A stretch of 64,000 nucleotides of DNA from Allygus modestus. Taxonomy: Eukaryota; Arthropoda; Insecta; Hemiptera; Cicadellidae. The stretch's first letter is position 1, and each line of letters begins with the position of its first letter. The notes beneath the pieces were generated by a model. It searched no databases. It saw only the letters and a list, made by a program, of their open reading frames with translations, and was not told where the DNA came from. Location of the stretch: the NCBI GenBank assembly GCA_963675035.1, contig OY776111.1:200644266-200708265 (forward strand), in the 5' to 3' direction. A program made the position numbers and the translations under genes. Below, piece by piece: positions 48,201 through 61,307 of this stretch.

Positions 48201-51200
48201 TCCATAATAACATCAACTACAAAATACCTTGTCGACAGAAACATTTATATTTTATACATATTCAGATATATATGTCACAGTTGTAAAATAAGGTTCCGCT
48301 TACATCCTAACTACCTACTCGGGTGTTACAAAAAATGTGGGAATCCCACAAATTCCCACCTCAGTGGCATTTCTGGATTGCTCATGGGTACTGCTGTTCA
48401 GAAGCACCTAGTTACATTTGTTCAGCAGTAAACGTGTTGAAAATAAAAATGTTATCAATAGTTGCTTGGGAATATTTTTACACCATCAGACACCTTTAAG
48501 CTTGGAATCAAGCAAAATTGAAAGGTTATTAAAACAAACAAACCAATAACATGTTTTCTCAAATAAATATTTTTTGCAATTGATTGAGTTTAAAAGATTA
48601 GGCCTACTAAGTTTAACTTTCTGGTTTCAGGTGTATGTTAAGTTCCTAGACGTATCAAACAATTGGAGTGGAGTCATCAGGTTTGGCTTCACATCAAATG
48701 ACCCCAGCAATTTGCGCCATGCTCTTCCGAAATACGCTTGCCCAGGTGAGATTTTCTTTTTCCATTAGTTTGATAAGATAATCTAAGATTTGGGCATGTC
48801 CGTTTCACAATCTTCCATGATATAGCTATATTACACTACAAAATTAGTTCAAAAAACAGAATTTTAGTTGATTTTATAGCTACCAATTCAAAGCACGGGG
48901 ACAAAGATGGGTTGAATTAACCATTAGTGTTGATGAATTAGTGAATTGGTGACACAAGTTAATAAAGTTTTTTTTACATTCTAAGTGATCAACATCTTAC
49001 AAATTTAGGAATGAGAGGGACCTAACTTTATATAGTTTCTGTTTATCTTTAATGTGGTCAAACAATACTCCTGTACTTTCAGTAATAATTTTGGCCTACC
49101 TTATAATTGCTGTCAACCACCTTATCTATTTAATACGTTAATTTCATACGTTTTGAAAATATTTTGAAATAACGACCTAAATAATTTCTAGATCTAACTA
49201 ACAAGGCGGGCTACTGGGCCAAGGCTCTGGCGGAGAGGTTCTGTGAGCGAGACACGGTTCTGTTCTACTACGTGACCCATGCGGGCGACGTGCATTTCGG
49301 CATCAACGGCGAGGAGAAGGGCGTGTTCTTCAGCGGGGTGGAGACGCGCGGTCAGCTGTGGGCGATGATCGACGTGTACGGCAACTCCACGGCCATAGAG
49401 CTGCTGGACGCCAGGCATCAGCTCAACAACAGCCGGAGGTGAGCACCAGTTGGCTCCAGTGAGCTAACCATCCAAAGTGATAAACAGAAAAGGTTATTTA
49501 AAATATATGGTAAAACTAATCTACAAATATTGCAGAGTGGAGAAAATGCACTGGGAAATGGCTAATTGACTTAGCAATGAATAAATTTAATAAGCTCTTA
49601 AACTAAAGTCATCCCAAGTGTGTAGGCCCTAATGCTGACAGGCATTTAAGGTTGTTCATTTTATTAGGCCTACACAAGTTTTAAAAAACTTGTGTAATCC
49701 TTGAGTTAATAGTTTTGATGAATAATTATAATAATGCGTGTTGTAGAAACGCGGGTGTGAGCAACGGAGACGTGAGCCCGGAGGTGGACAGGCTCATAAT
49801 GCCTACAATGGCAGCCCTCAGTATTCAGAACACCCCCAGGATCGAAGATGTTCCTGAGCAAGTTCCTCCCCCGCCGCGCTTCCAGCAGCCCGGAGTGCAC
49901 TTCACGCCGCTGCCATTCCACAGGACGAGGGGCCGGAACGTGCGGCTGAGCAATGACCGCTGCATTGCCAGCCGCACCGACACTGAGTTCTGTCAGGGGT
50001 ACGTCTTCACTGCGAGGCCGGTGCAGCTGGGCGAGCGCATTGTCATCCAGGTGAGATCTGTTATATGACGATGCCTAAAGTTTTTATTGAAAATTCTGTA
50101 AAAACAGTAAATGTACCTAGTTGTTTATTTATTGGTTGGTTTATTATTAGTTTCAATTGTTTTTACAATCTTATTGACTTATCCATTTTAAACAGAAACA
50201 AAGTCATTTTTGTATGACATAAGCCTCCAAATCACTGATCGATATATGCCGCTTTTGAGGAAAATAGGATCACTTTTGACGATGAGGTAATTTAAACCAG
50301 TACACATGTAGAAAAAGTCATTACAAGCTATTTCTTTTTGAGACTTCAATTTAAATTGTTTAAAATAATTAATATAAAATATCTTCAACAAACTGAGAAC
50401 ATCTTGATTTCATTTCTGTAAACTTGTGGCTAGTTAATTGATAAAAACTGAGTGGTTATTTCTTATTAGAAGAGGGAAAGATTCGTTTTCATTGTGTGGT
50501 TGTTTGTTTGTTTGCAATGCAATATCGTAACAAAAAAACTGTAGCATTGTTTTCACTTTTTACACAAATTCTTTCTTGGCCATTTTACGTTAACAGCTCT
50601 AATATGGGTTTAGAACAGGGGTCTCCAACCTACGGCCCGCGGGCCACATCCGGCCCGCCATCAGTTAACCCTTCAGCGCGAGACTTTTTAAGAGAAAACC
50701 CCCTCTTGCTGCGGGACTTTTTTTAAAGCACTTTTACATTACAAAACACATGAAAAACACTAATAAAACTAATATTATATACTCAAAACACGATTTCAGA
50801 ACGTATTCAATAACCTAACCTGTATAAAACACATTATAAATGGTCAAGAGTAAACAATTGCGTATTAAACAACATGCCAACAGTATCAGAAACTGGTCTG
50901 CTCAAACAGCTGTTGCACTGTTAAACTAATTTCGTAACCAAAGGCACACAGAAGGATAGTATGTTGTTGTTTTTTGTCTGTTTCAATCAGAAATCTTGTC
51001 TACAATGTGCTGCAATATCGATCGCGTCGAGATAGTTCCGACTTTAGCCGCTAGATGGAAGCGTCTGACGGAACGGTCCTGAGTCTACGTTATACGTCAA
51101 AACACGGCTGCGGTATTAAAAATCCTGGCGTATCACGTACGGCGAAACACGTTGAAGGGTTAAACGGCCCGCAGTTAGCTTAACACAGTTAGCATATGCA

Positions 51201-54200
51201 TATCACAGGATGCACACAGTATGCATATCACAGTTAGCATGAGGTGCAAATATATATATATAGCCCAATATATAACATTAAATAAATTATTGAAAAATGT
51301 TTTCACATTAATTTTATCAAATAAAATTCAAATATAATTTTATTCTACATTCACAATTTTACCGTCAACAACTAATAAATATCTCATTTCAGTCGTCTCG
51401 GATCCTTCCTTTGTATAAACTTCGAAATTTTCCTAGTTTGTGTAAAGGAGCTTTTGACAGAAGAAATGGAACATGTACAGTTGCTAACTCAGTGAAGGTC
51501 ATGGCTGCATGCAGGGGAGTAGGGACAGGGTAGGAAGCACTCAACTTGGCTAATTACTACTAGTTACAGAACTTCAAGCCCTTTTTTTAACAAAGTTTAA
51601 ACATTGCTAATTTAGTAGCAACAACGATTTATTTAGCCAAGTGTAACATACTGAGCCTTGAAAAACCTGTTTAAATCATAGAAAATCTGTATCCAGTTTG
51701 TTCAGTCCAGTGCAGTTTGTCAAAGTGAATAAAACAATTAATTTAACAAAGTTAAAATATGCAAAGTTAAAAATATCAAAGTTAAAAAAAACTGCTAAAA
51801 TAGCCTTAAAGCTTACCATATAACACCTAAATTTTACAAAAATTTCCTGGGAGAACCCCAGACCCCCATACTCCTTGGGGGGTATTCCATATCCACCTGA
51901 TGTTATTGGCCCGCTTGATCTCCAACGTTTATCATCTGGCCCTTAGGGTAAATAGGTTGGAGACCCCTGGTTTAGAAGATCAACCCACAATGCTATAAAA
52001 TAGCGCATCCCTGGTGTCATGTGCAATATAAATATGGATCGCCGAATATCTTGACAATAGGTCGGACTAGCATCGGACTGGGTGTGGGGATGAGTGCAGT
52101 TTCTTTCCTGCAAACAGTGGTTTTCGAAGATTTTAATGTGATTTATCTAATTCCCCATGTGGTTCATACAAGATTTTTGAAATTCCAGGAAGCATAACAG
52201 GGACATGTATGTGTGTGTCATCAATGTGTGCTTTTAGTGAAGTGAGTCTAATTTTTCAAAATGATTAGTAGCGATCTGCTGCTAGACAATAACACGTAGT
52301 AACTGTAGTTACCTGCTGCTACAGCCCGCCAAACGTAAACTGGCACTTGGCTGCTAGGTAGAAACCTGTATTCATCGTTCTGAAAACATCAACTACTGGG
52401 GTGGTGAACAATAGTCTTGTGGCCATCATCCCCGTGAGTCACTGATCGAGCGACGGTCAATGTATTCCGAAAGTATTTATACCTGCACCACTACCCTCCC
52501 CTCACCATTAGTCCGTCGCCTCAGCTCGTCAAGCCCAAGTTCTAGCTTACGTTTGGCGGGCCGTAGACAATTAACACGTACTAACTGTAGCGACCTGCTG
52601 CTAGACAATACGTAATTACTGACTTTGTCAATGTCCATTCCAGATCCTGGCCACCGAACCCATGTATCTGGGAGCCCTGGCACTAGGCCTGACCAGCTGC
52701 GATCCGGCCACTCTCAACCCTCTAGACCTGCCTGATGACAGCGACCTGTTGTTAGACAGGCCAGAGTACTGGGTCGTCAGCAAGGATGTAGCCAACTGTC
52801 CGCAGCGTAGTGATGAACTGGCTTTCTGCATCACTCATCAAGGTAGGTCTACTAACATCAGTTGTTTAGTAAACAAAATTGAAATATTATTTTCTGTGAT
52901 TTTATGTGTGCAAAAGAGATCAAGGATTGATTTATATTTTCTAGAAAAATCTTTTCTCTTTGAATTTATTTTGTTGATAAGTTTAGATAAGGAATCATTT
53001 TTTTTAAATTTGGTTAGTGGCATAGTTAAAAGTTTATTATCAACTCTGATGATTATAACGCCCCTAAGAGAATTTGAACATGCAAGATTCTCACAAATCT
53101 GGAAGGTTGAAGGTATTGGCTTGGATTCAGGGGGAAGTTTCCTAATAGTTTTGAGTTAGCAATAATTCATATACAAAAATATAATTCATATACAGCAATG
53201 ACCCTTGTATTTTTAAATATTTTTACAAAGTATTTAACTGTTTTGAAACTAATGTCTTCCCACAGAACTCTTCTTGTATAGAATTTTGCTGTAGGCTTTG
53301 ATCTTTTTGCAACCAATAAAAATATTGTTTAACTTTTAGAAACTAAAAGGTTACTCCAAGTTGTTAAAGTCATTCTAAATGCCCTTAACCCCCCCAAGCC
53401 CCTCCACCAATTTCTTAAAACACTTTCTCCCTAACCAACATTATGTCTTATTTTAGTGTGAAACAATAATTGCTCAGTTGAAATATCAGGCTCGTGTGAG
53501 GAAATTAAATAACTTATTTTTCTAATAACAAATACAAATTGTTTTACAGGTGAAGTGCAGATGAGCAAAAACGGATGTCCTCCCACTGTTCTTATGCATG
53601 TTGATCAGTCTTTAACACTTTGGGCCTTCTTTGACGTCTATGGATCCACTCAGAAAATAAGAGTCTTGGGAAGTTCCCTACTTGAGCAACCCCGACCAGG
53701 TGAGTCTTGAATATGATTATTGTAGAGATAAACACAGCATGTAAATCTAAACTCTCAGTCATTCTTTGTCCAATAACATTACATAGATACTGGTTTGGCC
53801 AGAACCATTGATTTTGAATACAAAATAGATATCCCAAGACTGGTTAATTTTTGAAGCCAGGAAAATGAACCAGCTGGTCCCCTAATCAGACAACTACATC
53901 AGCTGTGTATGAAACAAAAATAACAAACCCATTTTTCATATAAAAAGAATCCCGTTTTATCCCTTTGAATCACATTAAAAAATCCCTTTTCATCCCGCTT
54001 TTAATCTGAGATCACAGATTGCACTAGATTGCAGAATCAGATATTTTTCTATTTACTTTTCCTAGCTGCTCTCTTTTAATTGTATATATGTTTATATTTA
54101 CCTATTTTTCGTGCTAGAATTTAATTATTTAAACATGTTCTACTCTTTCAAATACCATTTTATCTCTTTAAACATCCATATTATGATCGATTTTAACGAA

Positions 54201-57200
54201 AGCAATCAATAACATAAAAGAGTAGTTTTATCTCTATATATAAATTTTGTCCAGCTAGACTAGTCAAATAACCAACAACGCGAAACGAGCAGTGTAAGGG
54301 GCGGAGAAGGGGTTACCTTCATACTGGTTTTCTTAGAGTAAGAAACAACGCACATACTACTACTTTGTTCTACTGCTTCTAAGGCTCCGTTCTAGCTAGG
54401 CGACGAGAATTCTGTCGGCGATATGACCGATATCACTCCTGCCGACGACGAAAACGGTGTCCAACCTATTCAAAACAACAAATTATAACGGTGACGACGC
54501 GATGTGTTCTCCATTCTACATATTCATGGTATCGCATCGCACACCCAACTAGGACACGCTCATGCCCAAGTGGAATTAAGTAAGGAGGGTTCAAAGTACT
54601 TCAAAGTAAGGGAGTCTGGGATATGTATGCTTCTAGGCTCAACCTGTGGCGTGTATCTCCTTACCGCCTGTTGCCAAGGTCAACAATCTTTTTTATGTAT
54701 GTGGTATTAGGTTTTAGCATACGTTTAGCAAATCCCGCAAATTGAAACATTTGTTGCCAGAGCCTTTTCTTGAGATGGTTTAGCACTAGTTTCATGGTAT
54801 ATTTTTCGGGTTACAGATCTGCCATAAGCTCGGTTCATCTATTCTGGTATTCAAAATCAATGGTAGTACTAAATAGCACGGTACGACATAGGTACTAGAA
54901 ATGGTAAATATTTTACTTGTTAATTCCAACATGGCTAGGCCAGCGACATTGATGTGATTCATTGTGCGTTCTGTGATGTTTATAAAATAATAATAATAGG
55001 TGCGGACAAGGCTCAACGATATTTAAAAAAATGGGAATGCCCGCTTGTGCCAAGGTGCTTTGTTCGTAAGCAAACTAGCAGACGTAATGCCGATTTCCAA
55101 AAAAAATCCCACTTTATCCCACAAGCAGTGAAATATCCCATATATGGAATAAAAATCCCTTGAGTGTAAACACTGCTTGTAGCGCTCTGGCGGCATCTCA
55201 CATCCAACTCGAGCAGCGCAGACAATCCCGAGGCACGCTCGGCCCTTAAGCTAGGTTTATCTATTCCGTAGGATGTATAATCAATGCCAGAACATTCCCT
55301 TTTTTATTGTTTACATTTCTTACTATGACTAAGTATCCTATATATTAATACCCTAGGGGTTTTTTCTTCATAGTCATAACTCGATAACGGCTCGACGGAG
55401 TTTAACGTTTGGGGTCTCAAATTATAGGTATTTTTGCCAGTACGTCTCAGAATTTTAAGAAAGGACATCACTTAAATACAGTAAAGGGCTGAATTTTCGG
55501 AACAGTTCCGACGACGGGAGACTAAACTATGTGTTGGTGTTGATTGAAAGTACGATATCCTCATTATTATAAGTTATCCATTTTAATATTAGATGTTTTG
55601 TTATGTTTGTTTACAACTAAAGTAACTATTCGTTAGGTAAAAACTTGCTCGGATTCGAGCAACAGGTCGACTAGTCTTCTTAAGTCTGGGCTTTAAATAG
55701 TAATATGCTTTGGCTAAGTTTAAACGTAAAGATATTTAAAAGATATTTAATTGTGTGATGGCCAAACTCAATATGTTCGTTTTGCATATCCATCAGATTC
55801 TCAAATTTGCTTTCGCTATAGAACACTTTTCAAAAACCAGAATAATAAATCTCTATTGATCTCCTTCGAGGTGGTTAAAACCACGGAAAATAATAAACAT
55901 CTATGTATAAATCCAAACCACACCAGGAACTTTTAAAAAAAACATAAATACCATAAATAAAAACCATAAATCTATTCTATTCTATAAGTTTGATTGTTTG
56001 ATACTCAAAAACCATTTAATAAGAAAATTGGAGGTCAATATATTTTTGGACACAACCCGTTCACAGGTTCTGAATTAGATAACTTTGAACCCAATGGATA
56101 CTTAGATTTTTAATGACTGTACGGCCCCAGAAACCCAATTAAATTTCAGTATTTTGCAGTATTTTAGTAGGTAAATAAACTGTGACACATTTAATTTTGC
56201 TACTAATAGTGTTTTTCTTGAAGATGGATACATTTTATTTTTTTTATCTTAATTGAAAATGTAAAATACATATTTAAATTTGTTTTTATAAAAATAACAA
56301 AGAAAAATTGAAATTGTTTAAAAAGCGAGTATATAGAAAAAATAAAAATAAATGTCTAATCAGCTCTAAAACCACTTTTCTTCTTGAATAATTTGGATTT
56401 TTACCCGTTTGCCAAAAATGTATCCCAGTGCAATATTTTACCTATAAAAATCATTCATGGTTGTAAGCCTAAAGTAAATACAATTTTTAAAAATCGAACA
56501 AATTTTGAAAAAAAACAACATATGGTATTTACATCATCACGGAACCACTCCATGATAAAGATTTTGGGCCAAAACAGCTGTCACAGAACCGTTCCGTTAA
56601 AAGTATTCAATGGGTTAAGTTAAAACACATTTTTATCAATATTTGTAATTTTGATCAGCTGTTTAATTTAAAATTCCTTTAAAACTGAAATCAGGTGAAC
56701 AAGCGTAGCTATGGTGAGAAAGTAGTTGATAATAATATCATAAACTGTGTTAAATGTTTCGCAGCTCGATAGTTTACCCAACTTCTAATGTTGGTGCCAG
56801 CTGCAGAGTTTTCGACAATTGGGCTGATTCATTGTTGGTGATGGTGAGGCAAACCTCCGCAATCTTTTCTTAAATAACATTTGATTCAAACTTGTAAACA
56901 TAAAAGAACAAATTTTAAAATTTGCCTAAACATCCTAGGCTCCCATGATTCTTTCTTGAACTCCCATGAAAATAATTATTCAGTCATATGAATTCTTAGA
57001 ATCTTTTTCTAAACTCTATAATTTAAAATATTTACAATTGATGTATGAGTTAATTTTTAATTCAGTCATTGGTTTGATCTTCTATAGTTTTCACTGTAAT
57101 GAGTAATTCATTTAAATATGTGTGGTGTGTGTTGCAGTGTGCACATCACCGGCGCCAGTAGTGCCATCCAGTAGTCGCGCCGGGGGCGGGGCCTTGCGAG

Positions 57201-60200
57201 TGGCTCTGCCTGAGCCCCAGGTGGTACAGTTGGCGGGGGGTGTGGGCGGGGGCACCGTGCTGGTGGTCAACCTACCCCCCTCCACCCCCACCCCTCCCCA
57301 CCCCCACAATCCTTCCGCCACACTGCTCTCCACATACAGCCACACTTACATTGAGGTGAGTTACTCAATTAACATGCCATATCTTGTAAATTATTCTAGT
57401 GACGAGAGTTGCACACTGTAATTTTAAAATACTAATAATTTGTAACCTGTTGTTTTAAGTATATTGCAGGGTGTCTTCTGGTTTAAAAATTTGAAAATCC
57501 GTGACTTTTTTGTTAAGGGATTTCTTTACGACTACAGAAGTCGGCATTAGATAAATTTTAAGTGTTGTAATCGGTCTTAGGCTGGATAAGTTATGTTTTT
57601 ATTAGATCACTAAATCAATGACAAGTTGATATAATGTTCCACAACCAATACAAACTCTTCAATGATACAAACTGCAATTCCATTATTAAATATATAAATT
57701 TAAAAAATACAAGTTTACTAGGCCTATATCTCGCTGCTTATTTATTTATAATTTGTAAGCTAAAAATAAAAGGTAAAACAAGGCAAAAATAAGTTGTTAT
57801 CTCTGGTGATTTTTAAAACCAATCGGCTATCGGTAACAACAACAAAAAAAACATAAAAATAATAATTAATTTGACTATCCTAACCAAGAAAAATATAAAT
57901 CACATTTCAGAGTGTGAGTTGATGTTACAGGCTCAGTTGCTTTGTTAAAAGCATGCAGTGACAACTGTTTGTCACTTGATAGGTTGGTTTCCATTTGTTT
58001 ATGTTTTTCCCCTTTAGAATGACTTTTAACATCACCTATCCCTGAATGGCAAACGTCAATTAATTGTTTACATAACATACAAAAAGCCGTATGAGGATCT
58101 TTGCCGGGTCGGAGCCATAACCTCCAATCATGTTCATCAAGCGATGTTTAACCGTTTAGCCGATTTTCTGGAAAGCTGCAACCTCTTAGAGGACTGCCAA
58201 CATGGTTTTCGCAGTAAAAGATCTGTGTTGACAGCAGCTACCGAATTTACTGAATCTGTTATTGACAGCTTAGATAGTAAACAAAAAGTAATTGGTATAT
58301 TCATGGACATTACTAAAGCTTTTGACTCTATAAATCATGAACATCTTCTCAGTACATTATTTAATTTTGGAATAAGAAAAAATTCACTTAATTGGCTGAA
58401 ATCATGCCTTTGCAATAGGAAACAGTATGTTGAAACAATTTACTTTAATAAAAATAATATGAAAATTTCTCAACAATCTAAAATTAGAAATGTGAAACAT
58501 GGGGTACCACAGGGGTCTGTCTTAGGCCCTCTATTATTTATCTGCTACACAAGCAATCTCCCAAAACTGACCAACAATAGCCAATTATATCTTTATGCAG
58601 ATGATGCCAATCTTAAAATATCAGCATCTTCTGAGAATGATGTAGAATTGGTATCAAAAGCCTTTTAATCCCTTTTAATCCTGATAAAACCAATTTTGTC
58701 ACATTTAGGACTCACCAAACAAAATTCCCAATCAAACCATCAATTGGAATTAATAACAGTTCCATCAATGAAGTAGATTGCGTAAAATTCTTAGGATTAG
58801 AAATAGACAAAAATCTTTCTTGGAATTCACATGCTGGAAAAGTAGCTTCTAGAATCTCTTCCGGATTATTTGCTTTATCAAGATTGAAAAATTTTTGTGA
58901 CTTTGAGTCTTTAAAAGCAGTGTATAATTCTTACATTCATTCAATTATCTCTTTTGGTATAAATCTATATGGAGCAACATCTACAAATAATTTAAATTAT
59001 ATTCTAAAGTTACAGAAAAAAGCAATAATCTTAATCTTAAACCAAGGACATCAGTAAAAGAACACTTTGTTTCATTAAAAATAATGACAGTTTATGGGCT
59101 CTATGTCTATGAAACTATTCTGTCAGTAAAAACAAGGTCAAATTTGTTAGACTTAGTTGGGGACAACCATAATTATTATACCAGAAGTAGAGGAGAAATT
59201 GCCCTGAATCTTCACAGATTAGAACTGTACTCCAAGAAGCCAAAATATATAGGGTCAAAATTCTATAACAAACTCCCAAAAGATATCAGATCTACAGTTT
59301 GTCTTTCAGAATTTAAGAAAAAAACTCAAAATATTTCTCATTAACAAAGCTTTATACTCTTTAGAGGAACTGTAGTCTTAATGGCATCCAACCTTGATGT
59401 AACCAAACTTGTATTAGAATAAGTAACTAAATGGCATTTATAATTTGACACCATTCTTGTATATTTTTGAAATGAACTTATTTTAAAATAAGTGTGCATA
59501 TTTTTGAAGATATTTTGAATGGAATTGAATCAATCCACACTTCATTAAATCGGCACTTTCCCATTAGACCTGTGGGTATTTTATTCCAAGGAAAATTCTT
59601 ACAACACTAAACTAAACTTCAATTTAATAGTTAACAAACAAACTGATTGAGAGGGTAAATACGAAAGAAGGCAAACAAAAATACTAAACACTGTTTAGTC
59701 AACACAACACCGCACCGCCATTTTAGACGATCAGTGAGTCATTGCCTCAAAGTGATGGGCGATTCGCGAACGAACCGTTCAAATTGAACAAATCACAAGG
59801 CGAAACAAATTAACTCAATTTCTGAAAGAGCCAATTCGTAGTGTGAGTCCATTTCAGTTATTGAAGAGTCGAGTTGACAACCATTATAGTTTCGTTCGCG
59901 TATCAAGGTGTAAAGCGCATAAGCGGAGGCCAAACTATCGACAACAACAGACTTTTCGGCATTCTACGGTGAGCAAGAAACGTGAATCAAGTGAGTTGGT
60001 TGAAGGTACGATTCATTTGATTTGAGTGATTCGTATGAATCGATTCGCCAAGATGAATCAAACTGCACATCATCACCTATGACGATTTCATGCCGAGTAA
60101 TGAGCCTGTGTGGTTCCCTGACCCTGATCAGTGTCAGAGATGGGGATACGAATGAAATAGAAAATAGTTGGGCTTAATGTATTTGTACAAGCTTTTGTCC

Positions 60201-61275
60201 GTTACCACCAACGATAATTAATTTTTCTTTTTGGTTTCAGTCATAGTGGCACCACGGTCATAAACGCATTAAAAATCCGTGCTTGATATTAAATACCCCC
60301 GTCGCAGCAAACCTGCGTACTCAGCGAATTTCCAATGCAAATATGTGGGTATCACTGCTCCATAGAGCCACTTATCAAGTTTCACAAAAATACATTCATT
60401 AATAAGTGATATATAGCATTTTATTTATTCTCCATAAGAATAACATTATAAATGAGTACGCAGGTTTGCTGCAACAAGGAAGATAAGATATGTGTCTTTT
60501 TGCAATTATCAATACAACTCAACCAGGTGAAGCTACATACCAAGTTTTATTAATTTAGGTTCATAACTAAGGGAGATATCAAACTACTTATTCTCCATAT
60601 GAATAACATGGAGGCCGAGTATGCAGGTTTGCTGCTACCGGAAAAAATCAACAAAAAACTTTTTTTGTGCTATTATCAATATACCACAACTAGTTGAAGC
60701 CACATACCAAGTTTCATCAATATACATACATAAATAGTCATAATATAACATTTTATTTATTCTCCATAAGGATAACATTGGACAACGTACTGTGTTTAGC
60801 ACTTTGAATATCACTGCAACGGTTGGATGTAAAACAACAATTAAAATGCCAAAATGATTGTTTTGTAGAGCTAAACTGATTGGTAGAAAGAAATATGGAG
60901 TTTTTAATGAAATTAACTGAAGAAAATCCAAAAACCGTATTCCCATAAGATTAACATGGGAAATTTTTTGGACACATTTTTTGACTTTTCTCCACAACCA
61001 CTAAACCTAGCTTAATGATTCAAAATACTAAATTGTTTGTTTTTTTAAGCTCTACAAAATGGATATAACCAAAATTTAGTGTTTTTAAAATTTTAGGGTA
61101 AAAAGTTCAGGTAAAAGTTTAGGGTAAAAAAACTGATTTTTGGAAAATTTGAAACCCCCATAAACCGATCGATCTGGTTTTCGAACTTAAAGTCATAAAT
61201 GTTACTCTCTACATTTGTGCCAAATTTCATAAAAATCGGGCGCTTCTTTCAAAAGTTATCGCGGTAACGGACACA

Positions 61276-61307
<32 letters not shown>

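Noticed and set aside
40662..48343. Scattered Su(H)-like sites (40662, 45425, 48336)
   Set aside because: The degenerate consensus is expected by chance at this density, and the sites are neither clustered nor paired.
54383..54562. Possible short inverted-repeat element in neur intron 7
   Set aside because: The ends match only approximately and no target duplication could be read, so it is only mentioned in the intron description.
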